A DNA stretch of 16,868 nt from JAFARZ01 sp035651595 (GTDB lineage Bacteria > Actinomycetota > Actinomycetes > Streptosporangiales > Streptosporangiaceae), in the NCBI GenBank assembly GCA_035651595.1, contig DASRFJ010000032.1, forward strand, positions 1 through 16,868, given 5' to 3'. Below the pieces are notes generated by a model. That model made no database searches, had not been told where the DNA came from, and saw only the letters and a list, made by a program, of their open reading frames with translations. Shown piece after piece: positions 7,113 to 12,733 of the stretch; within the stretch, counting starts at the first letter, position 1, and each line of letters starts with the position of its first letter. The position numbers and the translations under genes are program-made.

Positions 7113-8045
7113 ATGGGCGTGGATACTCGGTCAGGACGGGAAGCACGCCAGGTCGTTCTGAGAAAAGAAGGAGCGGGACGGGGCGGCGGATGGGTGGCGC
7201 TGCTCGTCGTCTGGGTTGTCTGGGGCAGCACGTACCTGGCGATAAAGGTGAGCGTGGAGAGCCTGCCGCCGCTGCTGATGGCCGGGGCGCGGTTCGCGAT
7301 CGCGGGGCTGATCATGCTCCCGTTCGCGGTGCGCGGCGGCCACTGGCCGCGGCGGGCGGAATGGCTCGGCTGCGGGATCGTCGGGCTGCTGCTGCTCGGC
7401 GCGAACGCCGCGCTGTCGTTCGCCGAGCGGACCGTGCCGTCCGGGCTTGCGTCGCTGCTGATCGCGACCGTGCCGCTGTGGATGCTGGGTCTCGACGCGG
7501 CGCTGAACCGGGTCCGGCTCGGCTGGGCTCCCGTCTGCGGACTGGTCATCGGCCTGTGCGGGGTGGGGTTCTTGTCCGGCGCCCGCAGCGGGCACGTGTC
7601 GGCCGCGGGCGTGGTGGTCTGCCTGTGCGCGGCGGCGTCGTGGGCGCTGGGGACGATCCTGTCCCGGCGGCTGCCGACCCCCGCGAACCCCGGTCTGGGG
7701 GCGTCGATGCAGATGCTGGTGGCCGGGCTGGTGCTGGTGGGTGCCGCGGGCGTGAGCGGAGAGGCCGGGTCGTTCAAGTTCGCCGCGGTGTCCGGGCGGT
7801 CCTGGCTGGCCTTCGGGTACCTGATCGTGATCGGGTCGATCGTGGCGTTCTCCGCCTACGTGGTGGCGGTGCGCGCGCTGCCGACCGCCACGGTCGCGAC
7901 GTACGCGTACGTGAACCCGGTGATCGCCGTGCTGCTCGGCTTCGCGGTGCTGGGCGAGCGCCTGTCGGCGTCGATGCTGCTCGGTGGCGCGCTTGTCGTC
8001 GGCGCGGTGGTGCTCGTGGTGCGGCAGAGCCCGCCATCGCACTAG
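7113..8045 (+). CDS. EamA-family (DMT superfamily) transporter
   Basis: A 310-residue membrane protein with about ten hydrophobic segments arranged as two EamA repeats. The first repeat begins VVWVVWGSTYLAIKVSVESLP, the typical opening of RhaT/YedA-like exporters. The second has AYVVAVRALPTATVATYAYVNPVIAVLLGFAVLGERLS, the other family landmark. These proteins usually export small metabolites such as amino acids; the substrate is unknown. ATG 7113 gives a basic 26-residue N-terminus before the first membrane segment. A weak GGTGG lies 16 bases before it, and GTG 7119 is also possible. The stop TAG at 8043-8045 forms the first three bases of the -10 box of the next gene. Confidence 0.85.
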   Translation: MGVDTRSGREARQVVLRKEGAGRGGGWVALLVVWVVWGSTYLAIKVSVESLPPLLMAGARFAIAGLIMLPFAVRGGHWPRRAEWLGCGIVGLLLLGANAALSFAERTVPSGLASLLIATVPLWMLGLDAALNRVRLGWAPVCGLVIGLCGVGFLSGARSGHVSAAGVVVCLCAAASWALGTILSRRLPTPANPGLGASMQMLVAGLVLVGAAGVSGEAGSFKFAAVSGRSWLAFGYLIVIGSIVAFSAYVVAVRALPTATVATYAYVNPVIAVLLGFAVLGERLSASMLLGGALVVGAVVLVVRQSPPSH

Positions 8046-8048
8046 AGT
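8043..8048 (+). promoter_or_regulatory. -10 box TAGAGT overlapping the EamA stop codon (leaderless promoter)
   Basis: TAGAGT starts with the EamA stop codon and ends exactly six bases before the ATG at 8055. This is the same hexamer and spacing as before the GT-C gene at 626. The downstream gene has no Shine-Dalgarno sequence, which fits a leaderless transcript. Confidence 0.55.
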
Positions 8049-8054
8049 CCTGCT

Positions 8055-8738
8055 ATGCCGACAATTCACCGGCTGCATCTGGCCAGTTTGCGCGGGGTGG
8101 ACGGCCGGTCATGGCCGGTGCACGGCTTCGTCGTGACGCATCCGGGCGGGGCGTTGCTCGTGGACACCGGGGTGGGCGGGCCTGGGCATGTGCTGGACTC
8201 GTGGCGGGTGGTGAACCGCACCGTCGCCGACGCGCTGGCAGACCTGGACATGTCGCCGGCCGACATCGACCTGGTCGTCAACACGCACCTGCACTTCGAC
8301 CACTGCGGGCAGAACGCCGTGTTCCGGCACGCGCCGTGCTACGTGCAGCGTGCGGAGCTGGCGCGGGCCGAGCGCGAGTCGCCAGAGCTGTGCGAGTGGT
8401 TCTCGTTTGCTTCGGCGCGGTGGGAGTTGCTTGACGGCGACACCGAGATCGTGCCGGGAGTGTCCGTGATGGCGACGCCCGGGCACACCGTGGGGCATCA
8501 ATGCGTGGTTGTCTCTGATCCCTCGGCTGCCTCGGCTGCCTCGGGGACCTCTGAGGCTGACCTGCTGATCGGGGATGCCGCGTATTCGCCGAGCGTGTGG
8601 AACAGGCCTGAGCTGGGAGTCGGAGTGCCCGGACAGGCCGCGGATCCGGACGCGTGGCACGGATCGATCGGGCGGCTGCGTTCGCTAGCCGCCGATCGGA
8701 TCCACTTCTGTCACCACACGGACGTGCTGCAAGGCTGA
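8055..8738 (+). CDS. Metallo-beta-lactamase-fold hydrolase, N-acyl-homoserine-lactonase-like
   Basis: A 227-residue protein with all metal ligands visible. NTHLHFDHCG gives His78, His80, Asp82 and His83; TPGHTVGH gives His144 and His148; IGDAAY gives Asp174; and His220 or His221 lies in HFCHHTD near the end. The binuclear-zinc HxHxDH motif, single-domain length and spacing are close to AiiA/AttM lactonases, which open the lactone ring of quorum-sensing signals. Many relatives have other ester or lactone substrates, so the specific activity is unsure. No signal peptide is present, so it is cytosolic. An AS-rich insertion (about 157-166) is encoded by short tandem copies of CCTCGGCTG at 8521-8538. 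The gene begins ten bases after the EamA stop. Confidence 0.8.
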   Translation: MPTIHRLHLASLRGVDGRSWPVHGFVVTHPGGALLVDTGVGGPGHVLDSWRVVNRTVADALADLDMSPADIDLVVNTHLHFDHCGQNAVFRHAPCYVQRAELARAERESPELCEWFSFASARWELLDGDTEIVPGVSVMATPGHTVGHQCVVVSDPSAASAASGTSEADLLIGDAAYSPSVWNRPELGVGVPGQAADPDAWHGSIGRLRSLAADRIHFCHHTDVLQG

Positions 8739-8747
8739 GGTGCGGCT

Positions 8748-8795
8748 GTGAAGATCATCGTGGATGCCGGGCGGTTCGCGCTCGCCGGCGAGTAG
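8748..8795 (+). pseudogene. Fifteen-codon ORF, possibly the broken N-terminus of a ferredoxin
   Basis: GTG 8748 begins a frame reading VKIIVDAGRFALAGE and then a TAG. The pattern MKIxVDxxRCxGxGxC opens many actinobacterial 3Fe-4S ferredoxins; here the first Cys position would be Phe and the frame stops before the second. It is too short to name securely and may be chance. Confidence 0.15.
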
Positions 8796-8819
8796 GCTCT
8801 GGGTGAGCTAGTAGCCTAC
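8792..8819. terminator. Inverted repeat at the convergent ends of the hydrolase and rnhA genes
   Basis: GTAGGCT (8792-8798) and AGCCTAC (8813-8819) form a 7-bp stem with a 14-base loop. It lies 54 bases after the hydrolase stop and covers the rnhA stop codon. A weak two-way terminator is possible; there is no T-run. Confidence 0.3.
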
Positions 8820-9257
8820 GGGGGCACCGTTTTCGGCGCAGCCGCGGCGGGCCAGCTCGTCGGCTTTCTCGTTACCGCGGTCGCCGGCGTGGCCCTTGAC
8901 CCACTTCCAGTCGATGTCATGGCTGTCGGTGGCCTTTTCGAGGCGCTGCCAGAGGTCGACGTTCTTGACCGGCTGCTTGGCGGACGTCTTCCAGCCGTTG
9001 CGCTGCCAGCCCTTCACCCATTTGGTGATGCCCTCGTAGACATACTTGCTGTCCGTGTACAGCGTGACGCTGGTCGGGCGCTTGAGCGCCTCGAGGGCCT
9101 GGATGGCGGCCATGAGCTCCATCCGGTTGTTCGTGGTGGCCGGGTCGCCGCCGTACAGCTCCTTGCTGGTGTTCTTTGATTCGAGCAGGGCGCCCCAGCC
9201 GCCCGGGCCTGGGTTCCCGCTGCACGCGCCGTCGGTGTAGATCACGACCTCGGTCAT
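8808..9257 (-). CDS. rnhA: Ribonuclease HI
   Basis: A 149-residue single-domain RNase H of near-E. coli length (155). It cleaves the RNA strand of RNA-DNA hybrids, removing R-loops and primer remnants. All catalytic residues are visible: Asp9 (IYTDGACSGNPGPGGWG), Glu47 (TNNRMELMAAIQAL), Asp69 (LYTDSKYVYEGITKW), Asp133 (NEKADELARRG), and the assisting His123 (VKGHAGDRGN). The basic Trp-rich handle region (KWVKGWQRNGWKTSAKQPVKN, about 79-99) that grips the hybrid is intact. ATG 9257 follows TAGCCT by exactly six bases, so the mRNA is probably leaderless. It is convergent with the metallo-hydrolase gene and divergent from the mycosin-like gene. Confidence 0.96.
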   Translation of the reverse strand: MTEVVIYTDGACSGNPGPGGWGALLESKNTSKELYGGDPATTNNRMELMAAIQALEALKRPTSVTLYTDSKYVYEGITKWVKGWQRNGWKTSAKQPVKNVDLWQRLEKATDSHDIDWKWVKGHAGDRGNEKADELARRGCAENGAPVGY

Positions 9258-9263
9258 GCCGGA

Positions 9264-9269
9264 AGGCTA
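9264..9269 (-). promoter_or_regulatory. -10 box TAGCCT of the leaderless rnhA promoter
   Basis: Read leftward, TAGCCT (9269-9264) is followed by TCCGGC and then the ATG at 9257. There is no Shine-Dalgarno sequence. The -35 region (CTGTAC at 9292-9287) is a poor match. Confidence 0.5.
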
Positions 9270-9337
9270 CGCGGTCCGGGCGCGTGGTACAGCGCGCACC
9301 GGTCCATGGAGAAGGGTTACAGCCTGATAACGGCGCC

Positions 9338-9361
9338 CCGCCCGGTCTGGCTACCGGGCGG
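9338..9361 (+). promoter_or_regulatory. Hairpin with 9-bp perfect stem upstream of the mycosin-like gene
   Basis: CCGCCCGGT (9338-9346) and ACCGGGCGG (9353-9361) pair around the loop CTGGCT. The genes on each side diverge, so this is not a terminator of a known gene. It could be a 5' leader structure or an attenuator. A perfect 12-base palindrome, GGCACCGGTGCC, follows at 9392-9403 and could be an operator. Confidence 0.4.
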
Positions 9362-9427
9362 CGGACAGTCGTTACTAGAAGAGACACATGGGGCACCGGT
9401 GCCTGCGGAACCCATCCAGGAGGGGCT

Positions 9428-9475
9428 GTGGCCATCAACGCCAGGATCTTCGGCCGCGCGCGACGGCTGTCATGA
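9428..9475 (+). CDS. Fifteen-codon leader ORF coupled to the mycosin-like gene
   Basis: GTG 9428 follows AGGAGGGG (9418-9425), the best Shine-Dalgarno sequence in this region. It reads VAINARIFGRARRLS and stops at TGA 9473-9475, which overlaps the ATG of the next gene as ATGA. The downstream ATG has no Shine-Dalgarno sequence of its own, so translating this short basic peptide may deliver ribosomes to it. No peptide family is recognised. An alternative is that the annotated start of the subtilase gene is wrong. Confidence 0.35.
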   Translation: MAINARIFGRARRLS

Positions 9476-11037
9476 TAACGAGACGAGCGCTGGCCGCTGT
9501 CGGCCTGGCGGCTGCCATGTCCGGCGTGGCGGTCTCGCCCGCCGCGGCGGTACAAACGTCCGGCGTGAGCGCGGCCGGATTGAAGCCGCGCGCCGGCCAG
9601 TGGTGGTTCACCAGCTGGAAGATCCTGCCGCGGGTCTGGCCGCTGACCCAGGGAGGCGGCGTCACGGTGGCCGTGCTCGACTCCGGCGTCCAGGCAAGCG
9701 TGCCTGACCTGCGCGGCGTGGTGCTACCGGGCGGGGACGTGACCGGTCAGCTCACCAACGGGGAGAAGGACTTCAATACGGTGGGCAGCGGCCATGGCAC
9801 CATGATGTCGGTGCTGATTGCCGGGCAGGGCTACGGCACCGGAATCGTCGGCGTCGCGCCGCGAGCGAAGATCCTGCCGGTCGTGGTCAACGCGGGGGTT
9901 TCTGACGGCACTGCCGCCCCCGGCGCGATGGCGGCCGGGATCAGGTACGCGGCGGAGCACGGGGCACGGGTCATCGACGTCTCGCAGGAATACCCGTCCG
10001 CCGCCGCCGCTGGGTGTGACCCGGCGGAGCAGTCGGCGGTGGCCTACGCGCTTGCCCGCGACGCGATCGTCATCGCCGCCGCGGGTGACACGGACCTGAC
10101 CGGCACGAGACCGTCCGAGCCGGCCTCCTGCGCCGGCGTGCTCGCGGTGGCCGCGGTGCTGCCGAACCGGTCATTGTGGCCAGGCAACACGCACCAGCCC
10201 TACATCACCGTCGTCAACCCTGGCGCCGACCTGATCACGTCGGGCCGCGACGGGCAGTTGGTCACCGGCGTAGGCGGCACGCGGGCCGCGAGCGCACTGG
10301 CGGCCGGCGCGGTGGCGCTGATCAGGTCGCGCTATCCCGCCCTGCGCTGGTATCAGGTGATTCAGCGGCTGACCGGGACGGCACTGCGAGATGGCAGCCA
10401 TCTCCCCAACGACTCGTCCGGATACGGAATCCTGCGACTGAGTCAGGCGGTCAACGCCACGGCCTTCCCCGTGCCGGCCAGCGCACCCGATCCGGTTTAC
10501 GCGAAGTTCCAGGCGTGGCTCGCCACCCCGCAGGGACGTGCGGTGTCCAGACAGCTAGGCGTGCCGCGGCGTGCCGCGCCCGGTGCGTCCGGTGCGTCCG
10601 GTGCGTCCGGTGTGTCCGTTGCTCCGGCGGCTTCCGGTGGGTCCGCTGCCACGGTGCTGATCGCCGTCCTGGTGCCGCTGGCCGTCGCCATGGCCGTGAT
10701 CGTGGCCGCCCTTGCCGTACTTGCCGTGCGTGGGCGGGGACGGCTCCGGGTCCCGCCCGGGCTCCGGCTCCCGCCGCGGCTCTGGCCGGACAGCCGGAGG
10801 CCGCGCCGCGCTGTCTCGCGCAGACGCCGGGCTCCCGACGCCGATCCCGCGGCTGAGCCCGACGAGAGCTTGCCCTTCCCCGATCTCGGCAGCGGCCGAG
10901 CCCGGGCCGATGACTATTTTCCGCTCGGCGAGACCGCCCCCTACCGGGTGCCGCCGTACAGCCCCGCACCGGGCGGCGACATGGCCCCGTTCTCGGGGAC
11001 GAGCCTGCTCTCCTCACCCGACGACAGGTTCTTCTAG
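9472..11037 (+). CDS. Mycosin-like subtilase (S8) with catalytic Ser replaced by Arg, membrane-anchored
   Basis: A 521-residue exported protein. Residues 1-26 are a signal peptide (MITRRALAAVGLAAAMSG, cleavage near AAA). The subtilase domain spans about 45-335. One membrane segment lies at about 393-419, followed by a basic and then acidic Pro-rich cytosolic tail. This is the layout of type VII secretion mycosins, though their usual tail is shorter. Asp70 (VAVLDSGV) and His108 (GSGHGTMM) of the triad are present. The serine motif GTSxAxP reads GTRAASALAAG, so Arg271 replaces the nucleophile, and the oxyanion Asn position (AAAGN) is Asp206 (AAAGD). Two cysteines, 181 and 220, could form the disulfide seen in mycosins. 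It should be proteolytically inactive and may have a binding or scaffold role. No other type VII gene is in the window. ATG 9472 is chosen for the signal peptide and its overlap with the leader ORF. Confidence 0.8.
   Translation: MITRRALAAVGLAAAMSGVAVSPAAAVQTSGVSAAGLKPRAGQWWFTSWKILPRVWPLTQGGGVTVAVLDSGVQASVPDLRGVVLPGGDVTGQLTNGEKDFNTVGSGHGTMMSVLIAGQGYGTGIVGVAPRAKILPVVVNAGVSDGTAAPGAMAAGIRYAAEHGARVIDVSQEYPSAAAAGCDPAEQSAVAYALARDAIVIAAAGDTDLTGTRPSEPASCAGVLAVAAVLPNRSLWPGNTHQPYITVVNPGADLITSGRDGQLVTGVGGTRAASALAAGAVALIRSRYPALRWYQVIQRLTGTALRDGSHLPNDSSGYGILRLSQAVNATAFPVPASAPDPVYAKFQAWLATPQGRAVSRQLGVPRRAAPGASGASGASGVSVAPAASGGSAATVLIAVLVPLAVAMAVIVAALAVLAVRGRGRLRVPPGLRLPPRLWPDSRRPRRAVSRRRRAPDADPAAEPDESLPFPDLGSGRARADDYFPLGETAPYRVPPYSPAPGGDMAPFSGTSLLSSPDDRFF
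10582..10617 (+). repeat. Four 9-bp tandem repeats (GGTGCGTCC) inside the mycosin-like gene
   Basis: Three exact copies and a fourth with one change (GGTGTGTCC) encode GASGASGASGVS in the linker between the subtilase domain and the membrane segment. Unit length is a multiple of three, so copy-number change would keep the frame and only vary linker length. Confidence 0.8.
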
Positions 11038-11051
11038 GCGCGCCGCGCGAT

Positions 11052-11080
11052 TTGCTTTGGTCGCCGGGAGTTCATAGAGT
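11052..11080 (+). promoter_or_regulatory. Promoter of the initiator tRNA gene
   Basis: TTGCTT (11052-11057) as -35, a 17-base spacer and TAGAGT (11075-11080) as -10. Transcription would start near 11087, a few bases before the tRNA. It lies right after the mycosin-like stop codon. Confidence 0.65.
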
Positions 11081-11092
11081 AGGGACACGCGA

Positions 11093-11169
11093 CGCGGGGT
11101 GGAGCAGTTCGGTAGCTCGCTGGGCTCATAACCCAGAGGTCGTGGGTTCAAATCCCACCCCCGCTACCA
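11093..11169 (+). tRNA. Initiator tRNA-fMet (anticodon CAT), CCA encoded
   Basis: A 77-base cloverleaf. The acceptor strand CGCGGGG pairs with CCCCGCT except for the first pair, where C1 faces T72; an unpaired 1-72 position marks bacterial initiator tRNAs. The anticodon stem CTGGG/CCCAG has the three consecutive G-C pairs needed for binding the ribosomal P site. The loop CTCATAA holds the anticodon CAT at 11127-11129. The T arm is GTGGG-TTCAAAT-CCCAC and the 3' end has A73 and an encoded CCA (11167-11169). It has its own promoter and a hairpin terminator, so it is a single-gene unit. Confidence 0.96.
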
Positions 11170-11183
11170 AGTTTTGCAGGTCA

Positions 11184-11213
11184 GAGGCCGGTTCCGGACA
11201 AGGAACCGGCCTC
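11184..11213 (+). terminator. Hairpin terminator after the tRNA gene
   Basis: GAGGCCGGTTCC (11184-11195) and GGAACCGGCCTC (11202-11213) form a perfect 12-bp stem with the 6-base loop GGACAA, 14 bases after the tRNA. There is no strong T-run, as usual in actinomycetes. It also stands between the tRNA and the convergent CBM3 gene and may stop both. Confidence 0.75.
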
Positions 11214-11257
11214 AGGTTTACCTGATCAGGATGCCAGCGGGCTGGACTAGCTCACGC

Positions 11258-11860
11258 TCATGGCTCGGTGCCCCAAACTAGAACCCCGTTTAGGTACAGG
11301 GTCACCGTTTGCGTGTCTTTGTACACGAAGCTCGGGTCCGAGATAAACGAGTAACTATCGGTCGTGATGAAGTTTGACCAGTTCATGTGGTGGATCCGCG
11401 TCTGGATCTCGCCGCTGCTCTGCCCGGGAGCTATCGACCCCGCCGCGGCCGTGAAGCCGATCTGGAGGTATGTGTCCGCCATCGTAACCGGTGTGGGCAG
11501 GGTTACGAATGTGGCTGTGATGTTGTTGCAGGTCACCAGGGCGTAGTCGCACGCGAATACCAGCGGGTCTGCGGGAGCATTGTTGGTGAACCAGTACCGC
11601 ATCGTCAGAGAACTCAAGGGCACAGTGGTTGTGCCGGTGTTGATGATCTGGAAATGCGCGTATAGCTGGTTATCGGGATTGTCGTTGTCATGTGAGCGGT
11701 CCTGGACTTTCAGCCCGACACCGCTTGGTGCTGCCGGAACGACGCTGCTCTGCGCAGCCGGAACGACGCCGAAAGCGAACAACGCTACGAGCAAGCCGGC
11801 ACCTAGCCGGACCAGCCTCTTGACAGCCATCGTGGCTCCGTTTGATCGCCGTTTTCTCAC
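11258..11860 (-). CDS. Secreted stand-alone family 3 carbohydrate-binding module (cellulose-binding protein)
   Basis: A 200-residue protein with a signal peptide (basic start, hydrophobic core LGAGLLVALFAFGVV, cleavage near 36-40) and a single CBM3 from about 48 to the end. Landmarks are KVQDRSHDNDNPDNQLYAHF, LSSLTMRYWFTN, DTYLQIGF, SSGEIQTRIHHMNWSNF and SYSF, then LYLNGVLVWGTEP. Trp161 and Tyr170 match the aromatic cellulose-facing strip of CBM3a. Cys104 and Cys111 may form a disulfide. No catalytic domain is attached, so it should bind crystalline cellulose without cutting it. GTG 11860 has AGAAAGGA eight bases upstream; ATG 11830 with GGAG is an equal alternative and still leaves a good signal peptide. 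A hand count gives about 58% GC over 11281-11760, clearly below the neighbours, which suggests transfer. It is divergent from the expansin gene 873 bp away. Confidence 0.85.
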   Translation of the reverse strand: MRKRRSNGATMAVKRLVRLGAGLLVALFAFGVVPAAQSSVVPAAPSGVGLKVQDRSHDNDNPDNQLYAHFQIINTGTTTVPLSSLTMRYWFTNNAPADPLVFACDYALVTCNNITATFVTLPTPVTMADTYLQIGFTAAAGSIAPGQSSGEIQTRIHHMNWSNFITTDSYSFISDPSFVYKDTQTVTLYLNGVLVWGTEP

Positions 11861-11890
11861 CTGTACATTCCTTTCTGAGGTAATGACGGC

Positions 11891-11917
11891 GGCCCGGCCG
11901 AAATACTTTCGGGGGCC
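11891..11917 (-). promoter_or_regulatory. Bulged hairpin upstream of the CBM3 gene
   Basis: GGCCC-GG-CCGAAA, loop TAC, then TTTCGG-GGGCC: eleven paired bases with a two-base bulge on one side. It ends 31 bases upstream of the CBM3 start, so it is either in the 5' leader or at the promoter. Confidence 0.4.
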
Positions 11918-12298
11918 GGGGACCAGCCATAGACCGTGCTAACGGGCCGGTCGGCGTCAGTCGCCAGCCAGCTCGTGATTGCATCGCTCGGACGATCAAC
12001 CGGACTGTAACCCGGCAGTATCCCGGAGGAAATGGATAGCCATAGTCGGATAACCCCGCTTTTGCCCGATACGGCGGGGACATGCTGTCTGTGCACGTCG
12101 GGGCGCTGATCAATAAACCGGCAACGGTAGCGGCACACGCGGAACTAGTGAAAGCTTCACCGACGTCGATAGCCGGCCAGAAACCCAGCAGCTACCTATC
12201 CCGGGGCCGCTGCGCGTGCCGCCCGCAATGCCCCGTTTGTTCCAGCATGGCCTTGCCGTTCAGCGATGCGTGCGGGCTCGGCGTAGCGCTCGAAAATT

Positions 12299-12345
12299 AT
12301 TGCGGACAGTTACCCCCCCAAATCGGGGGGGTAACTGTCCGCAAT
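12299..12345. repeat. Perfect 47-bp palindrome (21-bp arms, 5-base loop)
   Basis: The left arm (12299-12319) starts ATTGCGGACAGTTA and ends in seven C; the right arm (12325-12345) is its exact reverse complement; the loop is AAATC. It is not next to the end of any gene, so a plain terminator is unlikely. A REP-like element, or two terminal inverted repeats of an insertion sequence brought together by deletion, fits better. No target-site duplication was found. Confidence 0.75.
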
Positions 12346-12462
12346 GATCTGGCCTGCCCGCTTTCGCGCCCTGGATCTGCCGGTATGTCCGGGTTCGAAG
12401 GTTCGAACAGGTGGGCCGTCGATCAGAGCAGCACCGCGCGACACACCGTGAGCGCACGTTGT

Positions 12463-12612
12463 TCAGGAAACCCCTCCATGGGCCCTTTCCTGCCATAGAG
12501 CGCTTTTTGGGCGCCTAAGCTCGCCGCAACTGGCGCAGATAGCGCGCAAATCAGGCAAATCGCCGCCGGGCTGGATCGCCTCCGGGATCCGCGTGAGCCG
12601 CGGAACTTTCAT
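12463..12612 (-). pseudogene. Possible remnant of an HNH endonuclease C-terminus
   Basis: Forty-nine codons from ATG 12612 read MKVPRLTRIPEAIQPGGDLP and continue with DLRAICASCGELRRPKSALWQE. The order PGGDxxDLRAxCxSC followed by a basic stretch resembles the end of HNH nucleases (GGD..NLRALCxxCHxxKT). The His after the second Cys is Gly and the first half of the domain is missing, so it would be inactive. The Shine-Dalgarno sequence is poor. The match is by eye and could be chance. Confidence 0.25.
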
Positions 12613-12733
12613 GCCTGGGCGCTGGCCGTCGGCGCGTTGACCAGCACCGGGAGCGGCGCCGGCGGTTCGGCGCAAGTCACGCGGACGACGTCCGGCCTAT
12701 GGTGACGGCAACCCCTGACCGTGGAGGAAGTCC

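Larger units (their letters stand above)
11861..12733. other. Long gene-poor region between divergent cellulose-binding genes
   Basis: 873 bp with no convincing gene. It holds a bulged hairpin near the CBM3 start (11891-11917), a perfect 47-bp palindrome (12299-12345), a near-palindrome GTTCGAAGGTTCGAAC (12393-12408) and a possible HNH remnant (12463-12612). A candidate -10 for the expansin gene is TATGGT at 12698-12703. Some frames cross the palindrome on both strands and give mirrored peptides, which is an artefact of symmetry. Confidence 0.6.

Noticed and set aside
9388..9471. Start of the mycosin-like protein at ATG 9388
   Set aside because: It would put 28 polar, Arg-rich residues before a normal signal peptide and has no good ribosome site.
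12021..12109. A 25-codon ORF at ATG 12032 after GGAGG
   Set aside because: Only two bases separate GGAGG from the ATG, too close for normal initiation, and the peptide matches nothing.
12393..12408. GTTCGAAGGTTCGAAC as a LexA/SOS box
   Set aside because: The half-sites are in the reverse order to the actinobacterial consensus (CGAAC then GTTCG).
12082..12498. A 138-codon plus-strand frame over the 47-bp palindrome
   Set aside because: No Shine-Dalgarno sequence or family match, and the peptide across the palindrome is mirrored on the other strand, as expected from symmetry alone.
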